From Candidatus Hydrogenedentota bacterium (GTDB lineage Bacteria; Hydrogenedentota; Hydrogenedentia; Hydrogenedentales; JAEUWI01), in NCBI GenBank assembly GCA_016791475.1, contig JAEUWI010000034.1, positions 19,502 to 83,501 on the forward strand: 64,000 bases of DNA. The letters run 5' to 3'. Each line of letters opens with the position of its first letter. Within the stretch, counting starts at the first letter, position 1. Under the pieces are notes generated by a model, which worked only from the letters and a program-made list of their open reading frames with translations, did not search any database and had not been told where the DNA came from. A program made the translations under genes and the position numbers. Positions 1 through 7,263 of the stretch are shown in pieces.

Positions 1-1086
1 CACAGCAGCAGGTGCAGCCTGTTGTTGTTTACCAGTGTTCTTTAGGGTGTTATTTAGATCTGTTATTTCTATACCGGTGTCTAAAATGGACTGGTCCCGG
101 TATCCTTCTTGAACTGCGACCGGTGCGGATTTTGAACCGGGGTCGGTATCCTTAATGGACCGGTTTTCGGTATCTTTTTTGAACCGCTCCCGGTCTACTT
201 TTTGAACCGGTATATTCTCCGGTGCGTTCGCGGGGATCCGGTATCCTTTTTGAACTGGCTTCGCCTTCTCAATCGCGGGCGGCTCGGCGGAGTCCGGTGC
301 ACTTTTTGAACCGGTCAGGGGGCAAGTGCCTGTGTCACTCCACTTTATGCCATAGGTGGCGGCGCGGCTGGCCTGGCCCGCGTTGGCATCGAAGAAACCG
401 TCTTCTACGCGCTGTATATGGTTGTTTTTGATGGAATGCTGTATGGCGTCGTTCAGACTGCGGCGCGAAGCAATCCCCGTGATCCGTTGGAGCCGGGTGA
501 AGCTCATCTCCACCTGCTGGCGACGGAAGCCAAACTTGGTCTGGAAGCCGATGGTGTGGCGGATGATGGCGCCGACCACCTTGATGACGGCCAGGGACTC
601 ATTGGGCACGGTGAAATCGAAGAAGGCATTGGGGATGTAGGTGAGGTTGCCGTTGCCCGCATAGAAGCCAGCAAAAACCGACAAATCCTTTATGTATTCA
701 TCCCGATCATCCCAACAAAGCTCGTAAAGCGCCGAAACCGCCGCCTGGCGGTGGCCCGAGGCCCGGCCTTCGCGGATACAGCGGATGAAGTGACAGGCGA
801 CCGCCTCTTCCAGTGCCGGGCCGATGGCACCCCGACTGATGCCCGCTTCGCGGATGAGCTGATTGTAGGAGATAACCACCTCGGGTTCCTGCGGGTTGCC
901 TTCGGCATCGCTCCAGCCCAGGGTTTTGCGTATCATATAGGCGACCAGGCGAACACAGCCCCGGGAGGCATGGCGCAGCACCACGTCGAAGAACTGGTTC
1001 GGCGTGTAGGTGGTGTTGCTCGTCGGCGCAGGGTAACCCCGGAAGGGTATTGCCTTTGCGTCGATCTTACTGTCCCGGGCTGCCAT
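1..1086 (-). CDS. Replication initiator-like protein, partial (C-terminus beyond left edge)
   Basis: The reading frame is open for 362 codons from ATG at 1086 to base 1 with no stop, so the gene runs off the window. The N-terminal ~230 residues look like two tandem winged-helix units: residues ~20-110 contain VVISYNQLIREAGISRG, and ~135-230 contain MSFTRLQRITGIASRRSLND. This layout resembles plasmid and phage initiators of the lambda O/RepA type. The remaining ~130 residues are low complexity because the DNA there is an array of ~20-bp repeats (74-314) read in all three frames. The start lies 3 bases after the stop of the upstream RHH gene, so the two are probably co-transcribed. Inference: a Rep protein of an integrated plasmid or phage-like element with an intragenic origin. 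Other DNA-binding roles remain possible because the end of the protein is not visible. Confidence 0.62.
   Translation of the reverse strand, partial: MAARDSKIDAKAIPFRGYPAPTSNTTYTPNQFFDVVLRHASRGCVRLVAYMIRKTLGWSDAEGNPQEPEVVISYNQLIREAGISRGAIGPALEEAVACHFIRCIREGRASGHRQAAVSALYELCWDDRDEYIKDLSVFAGFYAGNGNLTYIPNAFFDFTVPNESLAVIKVVGAIIRHTIGFQTKFGFRRQQVEMSFTRLQRITGIASRRSLNDAIQHSIKNNHIQRVEDGFFDANAGQASRAATYGIKWSDTGTCPLTGSKSAPDSAEPPAIEKAKPVQKGYRIPANAPENIPVQKVDRERFKKDTENRSIKDTDPGSKSAPVAVQEGYRDQSILDTGIEITDLNNTLKNTGKQQQAAPAAV
74..314. repeat. Iteron-like array inside the rep gene; candidate replication origin
   Basis: Eight direct copies of a ~20-bp sequence, minus-strand consensus GGTTCAAAAAGGATACCGG, end near 314, 256, 210, 186, 163, 140, 115 and 93. 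The last six are 22-25 bp apart, about two helical turns, as is usual for iterons. Copies fall in different codon phases and encode unlike peptides (VQKGYR, GSKSAP, FKKDTE), so the DNA rather than the protein is conserved. Bases ~25-72, beyond the last copy, are AT-rich against a GC-rich background, like a duplex-unwinding element. Lambda O has the same layout, with its origin inside the initiator gene. Confidence 0.6.
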
Positions 1087-1089
1087 AGG

Positions 1090-1308
1090 TTATGCGCTCT
1101 GTCGCGTTTCCTCTTCGTGGTTGATAGGTCGGCCATTCTGGGCCGCAAAGTCTTCGATGATCATGTTGACGATTTCGCTTCGCGAGCGTCGCTGAAAAAC
1201 GGGGGATTCGCGACGTAACTCGTCCAGATAGTCGAGGATACGGGCATCGAAGTTGATGCCGGTGGTGCTCTTGCTGCGGGTGGCCGCGCTATTTACAGGT
1301 GATGACAT
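1090..1308 (-). CDS. Ribbon-helix-helix (CopG/Arc-like) DNA-binding protein
   Basis: This 72-aa protein has a short N-terminal tail, then TTGINFDARILDYLDEL and a helix with RSRSEIVNMIIEDFAAQNG, the usual beta-strand/helix/helix of ribbon-helix-helix repressors. The start at 1308 was chosen over a longer frame because GGAG lies nine bases upstream and the RHH core begins soon after. It ends 3 bases before the replication-initiator start, so it is probably its operon partner and may act as a copy-number or partition-type repressor. That role is inferred from position and fold only. Confidence 0.6.
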   Translation of the reverse strand: MSSPVNSAATRSKSTTGINFDARILDYLDELRRESPVFQRRSRSEIVNMIIEDFAAQNGRPINHEEETRQSA

Positions 1309-1738
1309 GGGACCAAACTCCTTGATGAACCTTGTCGTTGTACGTTGATCGTGGACAACGTTCGACAACTTTGTCAAGGGAAAAATCTCCCTTCAATCGC
1401 AAAATGCAGCGTTGAAGGTAAAACTGAGGCCCAATATGTGGGGTTTGCCGTACATTGGGCCGAAGGCTGGGGCATTAAATACTTTTCCGAAAGGATAACA
1501 GCAGGAAAACTAATAAAATCGCTGTCAAGAGTTTATTGCCCAGAAATCCAGGGTGCCACCCACCTTGGCGACCGGTGTGGAGAATGTCTCCCTATAAGTA
1601 GGGATGGGACGTTGCAGTTTTCTTGGGGGCGGGGTCAAAAGGCGAGGTATAGTCGACCGTTCGGGGGCAGGGAGGGGGAACTTGTAAGAGTTACTTGCAC
1701 GTTGTGCGGGTGGCCGGAAATCTTATCACGCGCCTGGC
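1309..1738. other. Intergenic region upstream of RHH-rep
   Basis: No convincing gene is seen. Close to the RHH gene (about 1340-1376) the minus strand has TTGACA followed by two GTTGTC motifs about 8 bp apart, plus a GTTGT...ACAAC inverted repeat, suitable as an autoregulated promoter. The rest has no recognisable feature. An open frame across 1345-1758 has no family resemblance and is not called. Confidence 0.35.
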
Positions 1739-2722
1739 TCAGAATTCAGGCCGAGTAGTCTGGTGAGGTAAGCGTTGCTGCACGTTTCGCAACTTCCAGA
1801 GTATGGCGGGATGATCGGCCAATCGGGTCGCTTGAGCGGGCTCGTTCGGAAACAGTAATTCGAGCCGCAGTTCACCTTTGTGAATTGCTTCGACGTAGTC
1901 CTGTTCCTGTGGAGTCAGGTCGAGAAGCGGTTCGGCCACGCTCCAGGCGGTATCGAACAACTGATCCGGGTCCGGTGTTGCTCCAGCACTCAGCATGGGC
2001 ACAAGTTGCTCCTGTGTCAATCGCGGTGTAAGTCGCGAAGCGACGACCGCGCGGGTATAGGTCGACAAGGGGTGGGGCAACATGGCGGACAGGGCAATGA
2101 AACAGGCGCGAAATTCAGGATGATTCGAGGTATCGCCCATGGTATTGCGATACTGGGCTACGTCCCACGCATCTCGTGGCGCGGAACGGTCCACGAAGGC
2201 GAGCAACTTTCCGATACCAAGCTCGAGCCGGGAAACTATGGCTATTTGCGGGCGATCCAGTTCGCCGGGTTGCCAGAGTTCTGCGCGGACCACACCCGCA
2301 AGGGGCTGTCGCCAGAGGAAGTTCAGATCGACCTCAACACGATCTTCTGGCCCCAGAGCGGAGGCGTATATCGCGTAGATTTTCCTTCCGGCAAATGCGT
2401 CGGCAGAGCGCTGCAGTCGAAAGCCCAGTCGGCGGGCTATATTCTCAACGGCCTCTTCAACCTCTGGACGTGCCGCTTGCATCGCTTCCCGATCAGGATG
2501 CGCCACGTAGTTATAGTCCAGGTCCACCGACAGTCGCGTAGGAGCTTCGCCGAGGCATAGATTGAGCGCGGTTCCGCCTTTCAAGGCTAACGCCTTCCCA
2601 AGCAAGGGGTGCGCCGCAATGGCACCGGCCAGCGTGCCCAGTCGGATGACTTTCTCCAGTGATTGTAATTGGAATCCGGATTGTCCCGCGCACTGCTGGA
2701 GGTATTGAAGACTAGCGTTCAT
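1739..2722 (-). CDS. abiEii: AbiEii-type nucleotidyltransferase toxin
   Basis: This 327-aa protein carries the DNA polymerase beta-like nucleotidyltransferase signature of the AbiEii/AbiGii family: KGGTALN at residues 48-54 and SVDLDYNY at 65-72, with basic and acidic residues downstream in RVEVDLNFLW. Family members act as toxins of type IV toxin-antitoxin and abortive-infection systems by modifying tRNA 3' ends with nucleotides. Its start overlaps the end of the abiEi antitoxin gene by 11 bp, the usual coupled order. The length fits the family (~300 aa) and no key motif is missing. The family is clear; the target in this host is not known. Confidence 0.85.
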   Translation of the reverse strand: MNASLQYLQQCAGQSGFQLQSLEKVIRLGTLAGAIAAHPLLGKALALKGGTALNLCLGEAPTRLSVDLDYNYVAHPDREAMQAARPEVEEAVENIARRLGFRLQRSADAFAGRKIYAIYASALGPEDRVEVDLNFLWRQPLAGVVRAELWQPGELDRPQIAIVSRLELGIGKLLAFVDRSAPRDAWDVAQYRNTMGDTSNHPEFRACFIALSAMLPHPLSTYTRAVVASRLTPRLTQEQLVPMLSAGATPDPDQLFDTAWSVAEPLLDLTPQEQDYVEAIHKGELRLELLFPNEPAQATRLADHPAILWKLRNVQQRLPHQTTRPEF

Positions 2723-3527
2723 CGGGATCTCGCATCGATTCCAGTTCAGGCGGCAGGATCAGGTTCCACCGTGGGACCAGGATGCCGCCGCGACGACTGC
2801 GCACAAGGTATTGGGGCACGCGGGGGCGTTGCGCTTCAAGGCGGTCAAGGTACCCATCGTCAACGTGGAAGGTCTGACGGTGCGCTTCGAGAAACCAGCC
2901 GCTTGCCGCCCACAGGTTCGCGGTGGCGTAGGCTGTCAGTAACGTATCCAGCAGATCGAGGTCCAGCGTGGCGAAGCCCGCTGCCGATTCCAAGAACTCC
3001 GGCAGGCCACCCGCCAGATCGGGACGACGTAATCCGTCAACCAGTGTACGCTCTGGACCGGTGGCGCGCAGGAGTTGGCCGCGCCACTCCACCCGCCGCA
3101 CGCCCAGGCCAGTTTCGCCACGGTCGAGCAGCGGGCGAGGGTGATCCAGGAAGAGAACCCGTGCTCCACCGAGGGGCAGGGGAGGGCGGCGCTGATCGGT
3201 GAACAGGGTGACCTGATGCCACACCGAGTGGGCTGCGCCGAGCAGTTCCAGTGCGCTGTGATAGGAAAATATACCATCAGGACGGGCCGCGCGCGCCGCA
3301 AGGAAGGGGTCGGGCTGAAAATGATCCGGCGCAACCAGCGGCGGCACCACCGCATATATACCCCGGGACACATGGGTCAACTGGCCCGTCCGCAGATGAT
3401 GCTTCAACCGCTGCACCACGGCGGCCCGACCACCCGCTGGGCGCAAGGTCTCCTCGGCCTCCTCCAGGGAGAAGACCGGGTGCGTGGCGAAGAAGTCGCG
3501 GGTGCTTACTGGGCGTTGCGTATTCAT
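2712..3527 (-). CDS. abiEi: AbiEi-type antitoxin / transcriptional autorepressor
   Basis: This 271-aa protein has an N-terminal winged-helix region, including DFFATHPVFSLEEAEE and a wing ending in SRGIYAVVP, followed by the AbiEi C-terminal antitoxin domain, with PDGIFSYHSALELLG near residue 90 and ERTLVDGLRRPDLAGG near 155. AbiEi proteins neutralise AbiEii and repress their own operon by binding inverted repeats. It is translationally coupled to abiEii. A consensus promoter ends only about 10 bases from the ATG, so the mRNA may be leaderless or nearly so. Start choice is supported by the usual N-terminal ATHPVF motif of the family. Confidence 0.85.
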   Translation of the reverse strand: MNTQRPVSTRDFFATHPVFSLEEAEETLRPAGGRAAVVQRLKHHLRTGQLTHVSRGIYAVVPPLVAPDHFQPDPFLAARAARPDGIFSYHSALELLGAAHSVWHQVTLFTDQRRPPLPLGGARVLFLDHPRPLLDRGETGLGVRRVEWRGQLLRATGPERTLVDGLRRPDLAGGLPEFLESAAGFATLDLDLLDTLLTAYATANLWAASGWFLEAHRQTFHVDDGYLDRLEAQRPRVPQYLVRSRRGGILVPRWNLILPPELESMRDPDER

Positions 3528-3536
3528 ACGGGGGAA

Positions 3537-3579
3537 ATAATAGCCTGTTTACAAGCGAAATGTCAAGCCTATATTTGAC
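3537..3579 (-). promoter_or_regulatory. Promoter and operator of abiEi-abiEii
   Basis: On the minus strand, -35 TTGACA (3566-3561) and -10 TATTAT (3542-3537) are 18 bp apart. The expected transcription start (~3530) is only about 3 bases before the ATG at 3527. An inverted repeat GTCAA-N8-TTGAC (3562-3579) overlaps the -35 box and is a likely AbiEi operator. Confidence 0.6.
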
Positions 3580-3657
3580 GATGGGACGCGGAATGGGTAT
3601 ATTTACATCCTTTAGCCAATCGAATTGACAAATCGTCTCAGTGTTCTCCGTGCTGCA

Positions 3658-4278
3658 TCACTCATCGCACCCGGCCTCTCCAAAAGCTAAGCGCCTAATG
3701 ATCTCGTAGACCCAAATGGTGACGTAGCGCGATTCACGTAAAGCCCGGGCCCGTTCTTGCGGGGTGAGCCGGGCGCGGAGCGCATCGAGGGTAGCGTCAT
3801 CGACGTGCTCTTCGCCCAGGGCTTTTAGCCCGTGAATCAGGAGCGCGGTTCTGGGGGAGAGGCCCGTGGTTTCCTTGTTGGTGCGGTGCTTCATGTGGAT
3901 GCGGCCGCCCTCCCAGGCATAGCGCTTGGTGGGGCCATCGCTGAAATACTCCCACTGCGCGGGCACCTGGGTTGAAAGGCCCAGCAGATTCAGGGCTGTG
4001 ACACCGGTGGGCACGAGGGTCCAGCCATGAGCGCGGGCAATTGCCCGGGCAATGGCATCGGGATCGGGACTCGCCGGTCCCTGACGCACCGCGCTGTAGG
4101 CGGGGAAATCATAGACCCCGCGCATGGGTCGGCGTAGCGTGCCGGCGTTGGCCAGACGCAGCAGCCCCTTCTTCGCCGCTTCATAGCCCGCGAGATCGAG
4201 GAAGTCCTTTGGCGTAAACGCGCTGCCGGGGCCGGACCGACGCACGCGCGCAAGTATTTTATCTTCTGTGGTTTGCAT
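3658..4278 (-). CDS. DUF6088 family AbiEi-like antitoxin, without a visible toxin partner
   Basis: This 206-aa protein starts with EDKILARVRRSGPGSAFTPK and LRRPMRGVYDFP, a winged helix, then a domain with GWTLVPTGVTALNLLGLSTQ and GLSPRTALLIHGLKALGE. These features match DUF6088, which usually precedes an AbiEii-like toxin. Here the next gene on the strand is abiEi, 130 bp away, and no toxin follows directly. The start at 4278 is preferred to one at 4329 because it leaves the operator palindrome at 4298-4329 upstream of the coding sequence and fits the usual family N-terminus. It could cross-act with the neighbouring AbiE pair or be a remnant of a second module; a fragment of a homologue lies at 25645-25827. 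Confidence 0.7.
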   Translation of the reverse strand: MQTTEDKILARVRRSGPGSAFTPKDFLDLAGYEAAKKGLLRLANAGTLRRPMRGVYDFPAYSAVRQGPASPDPDAIARAIARAHGWTLVPTGVTALNLLGLSTQVPAQWEYFSDGPTKRYAWEGGRIHMKHRTNKETTGLSPRTALLIHGLKALGEEHVDDATLDALRARLTPQERARALRESRYVTIWVYEIIRRLAFGEAGCDE

Positions 4279-4297
4279 AGGGGATAGGTTCTCTTGT

Positions 4298-4329
4298 TTG
4301 TCCCGAATTATAGCGCGAATTAGGGACAA
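4298..4329. promoter_or_regulatory. Operator palindrome upstream of the DUF6088 gene
   Basis: The arms TGTCCCGAATT (4299-4309) and AATTAGGGACA (4318-4328) are inverted repeats matching at 10 of 11 positions around an 8-bp centre. The site is 20 bp upstream of the chosen start and suits autorepression by the winged-helix antitoxin. Confidence 0.55.
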
Positions 4330-4906
4330 TGCAAAGGAGAAATCGGGAGGGAGAAGCCGAGCTGAGTACGATAGAACTTCGGACGTCCGAAAGTGCTGCG
4401 GCCATGTGGCAGCCCCCGAATGCGTGCGGACGATCCGAGGCGCTCATGTCCTGTTTAGCGGCGAGGGATGGATTGTTATAAATATATGCCAAAAAAGGAG
4501 TTATCGCTTGTTCTATTGAGCTTATATAGTGCTCGTGTCCTGTTTATGTCTTGTTCGACACTCCGCAGCGTCCATGCAGATTGTGGCGGGTTTGGCGGGA
4601 TTGTGGCGGGTTTACGCTACACGCTGATGACTGGCCGATAAGCACGGATGATGTCTCAAATGTCCCATAAATGTCCCATAAAATGTCTCATATCCAAACC
4701 TTGTGCAAGTGAATGGCACGATCGGCACGATTCTGACACGATTCCAAGGACCGTGTGTGATTGGCACAGTCGTCCCCTGATGGCCCATTTGGCCCTTTTG
4801 CGGCCCATTGGCGGAATGTCTACTTACCGCCGCGTGCCGACCCTTGGAATCGCCCCTCTTCGAGGTAACCGAGATAGTGCTGGTCCGCCCGTTGCTGTGG
4901 CCCTAC
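4330..4906. other. Non-coding stretch rich in short repeats
   Basis: No gene was recognised. It holds a 14-bp palindrome TTCGGACGTCCGAA (4378-4391) that recurs at 6812; GCTCRTGTCCTGTTTA twice (4442-4457, 4531-4546); GATTGTGGCGGGTTT twice with a 20-bp period (4579-4613); and four near-tandem copies of ATGTCYCATAA (4651-4692). The TGTCCC core of the last set recalls the operator at 4298-4329. These could be regulator binding sites or remains of an origin. Confidence 0.4.
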
Positions 4907-5209
4907 CTACGGAACGCGCGTCGCTTCGGCGTGGAGCCGGAGTCCGAGTGCGTTGATGACCTTAAGCACGGTATCAAAACTCGGGCTGTGGTCGCCCGAG
5001 AGGGAGCGGTAGAGGCTCTCGCGGGACAATCCCGCGTCGTGGGCAATCTGGGTCATGCCCTTGGCCCGGGCGATGTCGCCGAGGGCCTTGGCGATGAAGG
5101 CGGCGTCACCGGGGGCTTCTTCGAGGCACGCTTCCAGATAGGCCGCCATCTCTTCTGGGGTACGAAGGTGCTCGGTGACGTCGTATCGGGTGGTTTGTGT
5201 TTTGGTCAT
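4907..5209 (-). CDS. HigA-like addiction-module antidote protein (orphan)
   Basis: This 100-aa protein matches the putative addiction module antidote family (HI1420-like). An N-terminal segment, TRYDVTEHLRTPEEMAAYLE, is followed by a helix-turn-helix with ARAKGMTQIAHDAGLSRESLYRSL and a C-terminal HPSF-like element (HSPSFDTVLKVINALGL). Such proteins repress and neutralise a RelE/HigB-like toxin encoded just upstream. No toxin is present: the ~165 bases to the divergent fic gene hold only a 22-codon frame (5206-5274) that overlaps this start and does not resemble a toxin. It is therefore an orphan or the remnant of a broken pair. Confidence 0.72.
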   Translation of the reverse strand: MTKTQTTRYDVTEHLRTPEEMAAYLEACLEEAPGDAAFIAKALGDIARAKGMTQIAHDAGLSRESLYRSLSGDHSPSFDTVLKVINALGLRLHAEATRVP

Positions 5210-5362
5210 CGTGGTACTCCAATAGATCGTGCGCCAGACGCGGCATTGCGCTTCTCAGCCTGAATTGTAAGCATGGTAACACGTTATTGGTGTGAAGTCG
5301 TGCCGCCCGTTTAGCGTCGGAGGCGACCTCGTAAACTTCACGTCGCCTTGAATCACTATTGC

Positions 5363-5382
5363 AAACCATAACATTATGCTTT
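5363..5382. promoter_or_regulatory. Operator-like palindrome at the fic start
   Basis: AAACCATAACATTATGCTTT is a 20-bp dyad with arms AAACCATAA and TTATGCTTT matching at 8 of 9 positions. It is 11 bp upstream of the chosen fic start and overlaps the alternative ATG at 5376. It may be bound by the MerR-like C-terminus of the Fic protein. Confidence 0.4.
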
Positions 5383-5393
5383 ATGCTTTCTTC

Positions 5394-6377
5394 ATGGACT
5401 TTTCCGCATTGACCGAGAAGAAAGCGCAGCTTGACGCCCAGCGACCCCTGTCGGCCGCGTTGCTTCGCAATCTGGAAGACTGGTTTCGGGTTGAGCTGAC
5501 CTATACCAGCAACGCAATTGAGGGCAACACACTCACACGCCGCGAAACCGCGCTGGTGGTGGAGAAGGGCTTGACCGTCGGTGGCAAGTCGCTGGTTGAA
5601 CACCTTGAAGCGGTGAACCACGCCCGTGCCGTCGACTGGATCCGGGACCAGGTTGCTCGGCAGCCACGGGAATTGGACGGGCGAGATATCCTCGAACTTC
5701 ACACGGTGGTCTTGAAGGGCATCGACGATGCGAATGCCGGGCGCTACCGGAATGTGGCGGTGCGTATATCAGGCTCGATGGTCGTCCTGCCCAATCCTGT
5801 GAAGGTCCCCGGGCTGATGGAAGAATTCGCGGCGTGGCTCCGCAGCGCTCCCGGTCTTCATCCCGTGGAACTCGCCGCAGAGGCCCACTATCGTCTGGTT
5901 ACCATCCACCCATTTGTGGATGGGAACGGTCGCACCGCGCGACTCCTGATGAATCTGATCCTGCTGATGGAGGGCTATCCAGCGGCGATCATCCAGAAGC
6001 GCGAACGGCTGGCGTATATCACCGCGCTCGAAAAGGCCCAACTCGGCGGATCCAAAGACGACTACCTGAAGCTGATCGCGCGGGCGGTGGAGCGCTCGCT
6101 GAACATCTACCTTAAGGCCTTGCAGGGCGACGCCAGCGCGGGCCTCGGTGAGGCGCCGCTCCTCAAGATAGGGGCGCTGGCGAAGCGCGCGGGCGTGGCG
6201 AACTCCACGATCCGCCATTGGACCAAAGAAGGGCTGCTCGACGTGGCCGAGACCACGGCATCGGGCTACCAGTTGTACGCGGCAGACATGGTGGAACGGA
6301 TCAAGCGAATCGGAGCGCTGAAGGCACAACGCTACACCCTGCAGGAGATCCGGGAGGCGATGGGGAAGGAGGAGTAA
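5394..6377 (+). CDS. Fic family protein with C-terminal MerR-type DNA-binding domain
   Basis: This 327-aa protein combines a Fic AMP-transferase core and a MerR-like winged helix. The inhibitory motif TSNAIEGN (residues 38-45, with Glu43) marks a class II self-inhibited Fic. The catalytic motif HPFVDGNGRTAR begins at His172 and is intact. Residues ~255-325 hold LLKIGALAKRAGVANSTIRH and a typical MerR helix pair ending in YTLQEIREAM. Fic enzymes usually move AMP onto hydroxyls of target proteins; the fused domain suggests DNA binding and autoregulation. ATG at 5394 is favoured over 5376 because the latter lies within the operator-like dyad, but neither has a clear ribosome binding site. The gene diverges from the HigA-like antitoxin. 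Confidence 0.85.
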   Translation: MDFSALTEKKAQLDAQRPLSAALLRNLEDWFRVELTYTSNAIEGNTLTRRETALVVEKGLTVGGKSLVEHLEAVNHARAVDWIRDQVARQPRELDGRDILELHTVVLKGIDDANAGRYRNVAVRISGSMVVLPNPVKVPGLMEEFAAWLRSAPGLHPVELAAEAHYRLVTIHPFVDGNGRTARLLMNLILLMEGYPAAIIQKRERLAYITALEKAQLGGSKDDYLKLIARAVERSLNIYLKALQGDASAGLGEAPLLKIGALAKRAGVANSTIRHWTKEGLLDVAETTASGYQLYAADMVERIKRIGALKAQRYTLQEIREAMGKEE

Positions 6378-6595
6378 TTCCTGCCGACACCCAACAGCCT
6401 CTTAAATACCATTTTTTTCCCCTATCCCGCCGAAAAGTTTCTCTATTCAAGCCGCCGTGCCCTTGCTATACTGGCCATTGTCGATGCGCTCAACGGCGTG
6501 GCGGCATCATTCAAGTGGGCTGGCAACCCGGTAAACCCGATCTCACCAATCGGGCTAAGGGGGCGGACTTTACCACCCGCCATTGTCAGACCCGT

Positions 6596-6661
6596 AGAGC
6601 CGGATGCGTGGAGACGCGCTTGTCCGGTTCGATGGAGGCTTGCTGGCGTAATCCTCCTGAC
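6596..6661 (+). ncRNA. Group II intron domain V/VI-like remnant
   Basis: The segment 6597-6630 is 34 nt and starts GAGCCGGATGCG and ends GTCCGGTTC, with a GGAG loop and an asymmetric bulge. This is the size, AGC triad and pairing pattern of group II intron domain V. The next bases (6631-6661) can fold as GGAGG...CCTCC with an unpaired A, like domain VI, and end in GAC. No intron-encoded reverse transcriptase lies upstream because the fic gene is there, so this would be a 3' fragment. Confidence 0.45.
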
Positions 6662-6798
6662 TTGTCCAGCGGACGGGCCAGGAGAGTAATCCCAGCATTC
6701 TATCCAATAGCGATTGCCTTGAAGCAGGGCGACGCGGACATGCCCCGGTGGAACAGTTGGCAACGACTGGGCCAACGGGGCTGTGTTGATCTAAGACG

Positions 6799-7192
6799 GT
6801 GCGCGGCCAACTTCGGACGTCCGAAGTTGCGCGGCAAATCCGCCCAGGGGGTTCGTGACTACAGGGTGCAAGCCCCAGGTCCGTTCAACCTGCGCTGGCG
6901 TGGGGAGTGTCCGTCCTGGTGACAGGCGGACTCGGGTCCCGGAAGGGAACCGGCGTTCGGTGAGAAAAAGCCGACGGCGAAGAGCTCAACCATGAGAGGG
7001 GCGAAAGCCCTTGCCAGTAAGAATTACGCGAGACGGTGCCGAACCGCGAAGGGCCATGATCGGCGGGTAAGGGGGAGCTTCTTACTTCTGCCCCCTGAAA
7101 TCGCCTCTTGCAGCCAATGCGAGGGGCGGAAACTGCATCGGGACGGGAGTCCCGGTGTACGGTCATCGGTTACGGGGGATAACACCCCCTAG
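6799..7192 (+). ncRNA. Possible ORF-less group IIC-like intron
   Basis: The segment begins GTGCG and includes GACTACAGGGTGCAAGCCCC, GAGTGTCCGT and CATGAGAGGGGCGAAAGCCC, which from memory resemble domain I blocks of bacterial class C introns. Near the end, 7131-7164 forms a 34-nt domain V-like hairpin (CGGGAC-GGGA-GTCCCG tip, then TGTACGGTC), followed by GGGGG-ATAACA-CCCCC as a domain VI candidate. The ~390-nt length fits ORF-less IIC introns. The domain V triad reads AAC instead of AGC or CGC, so activity is doubtful. A covariance search is needed to confirm. Confidence 0.33.
6808..6829. repeat. Perfect 22-bp palindrome
   Basis: The 14-bp core TTCGGACGTCCGAA with CAAC and GTTG on its sides forms a perfect 22-bp dyad. 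The same core, with partial flanks, lies at 4378-4391. It may be a stem in the candidate intron or a protein binding site. Confidence 0.55.
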
Positions 7193-7263
7193 CGACGTGA
7201 CGCGTGATTTGAAGGTCAACACTAACGCGGGAACCGCTGAGGCGGCCGGGGTGGTACCCGGTG

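Noticed and set aside
60..320. The repeats at the left edge as the end of an IS21-like element
   Set aside because: Multiple terminal repeats of IS21 look similar, but these repeats lie within a long open minus-strand gene with initiator-like domains, so an intragenic iteron array fits better.
418..1218. A 266-codon plus-strand frame at the left edge
   Set aside because: It is antisense to the replication initiator and RHH genes, which have domain support and ribosome binding sites.
4579..4692. Short direct repeats as a CRISPR array
   Set aside because: Units are 10-20 bp, have no regular unique spacers, and no cas genes are present.
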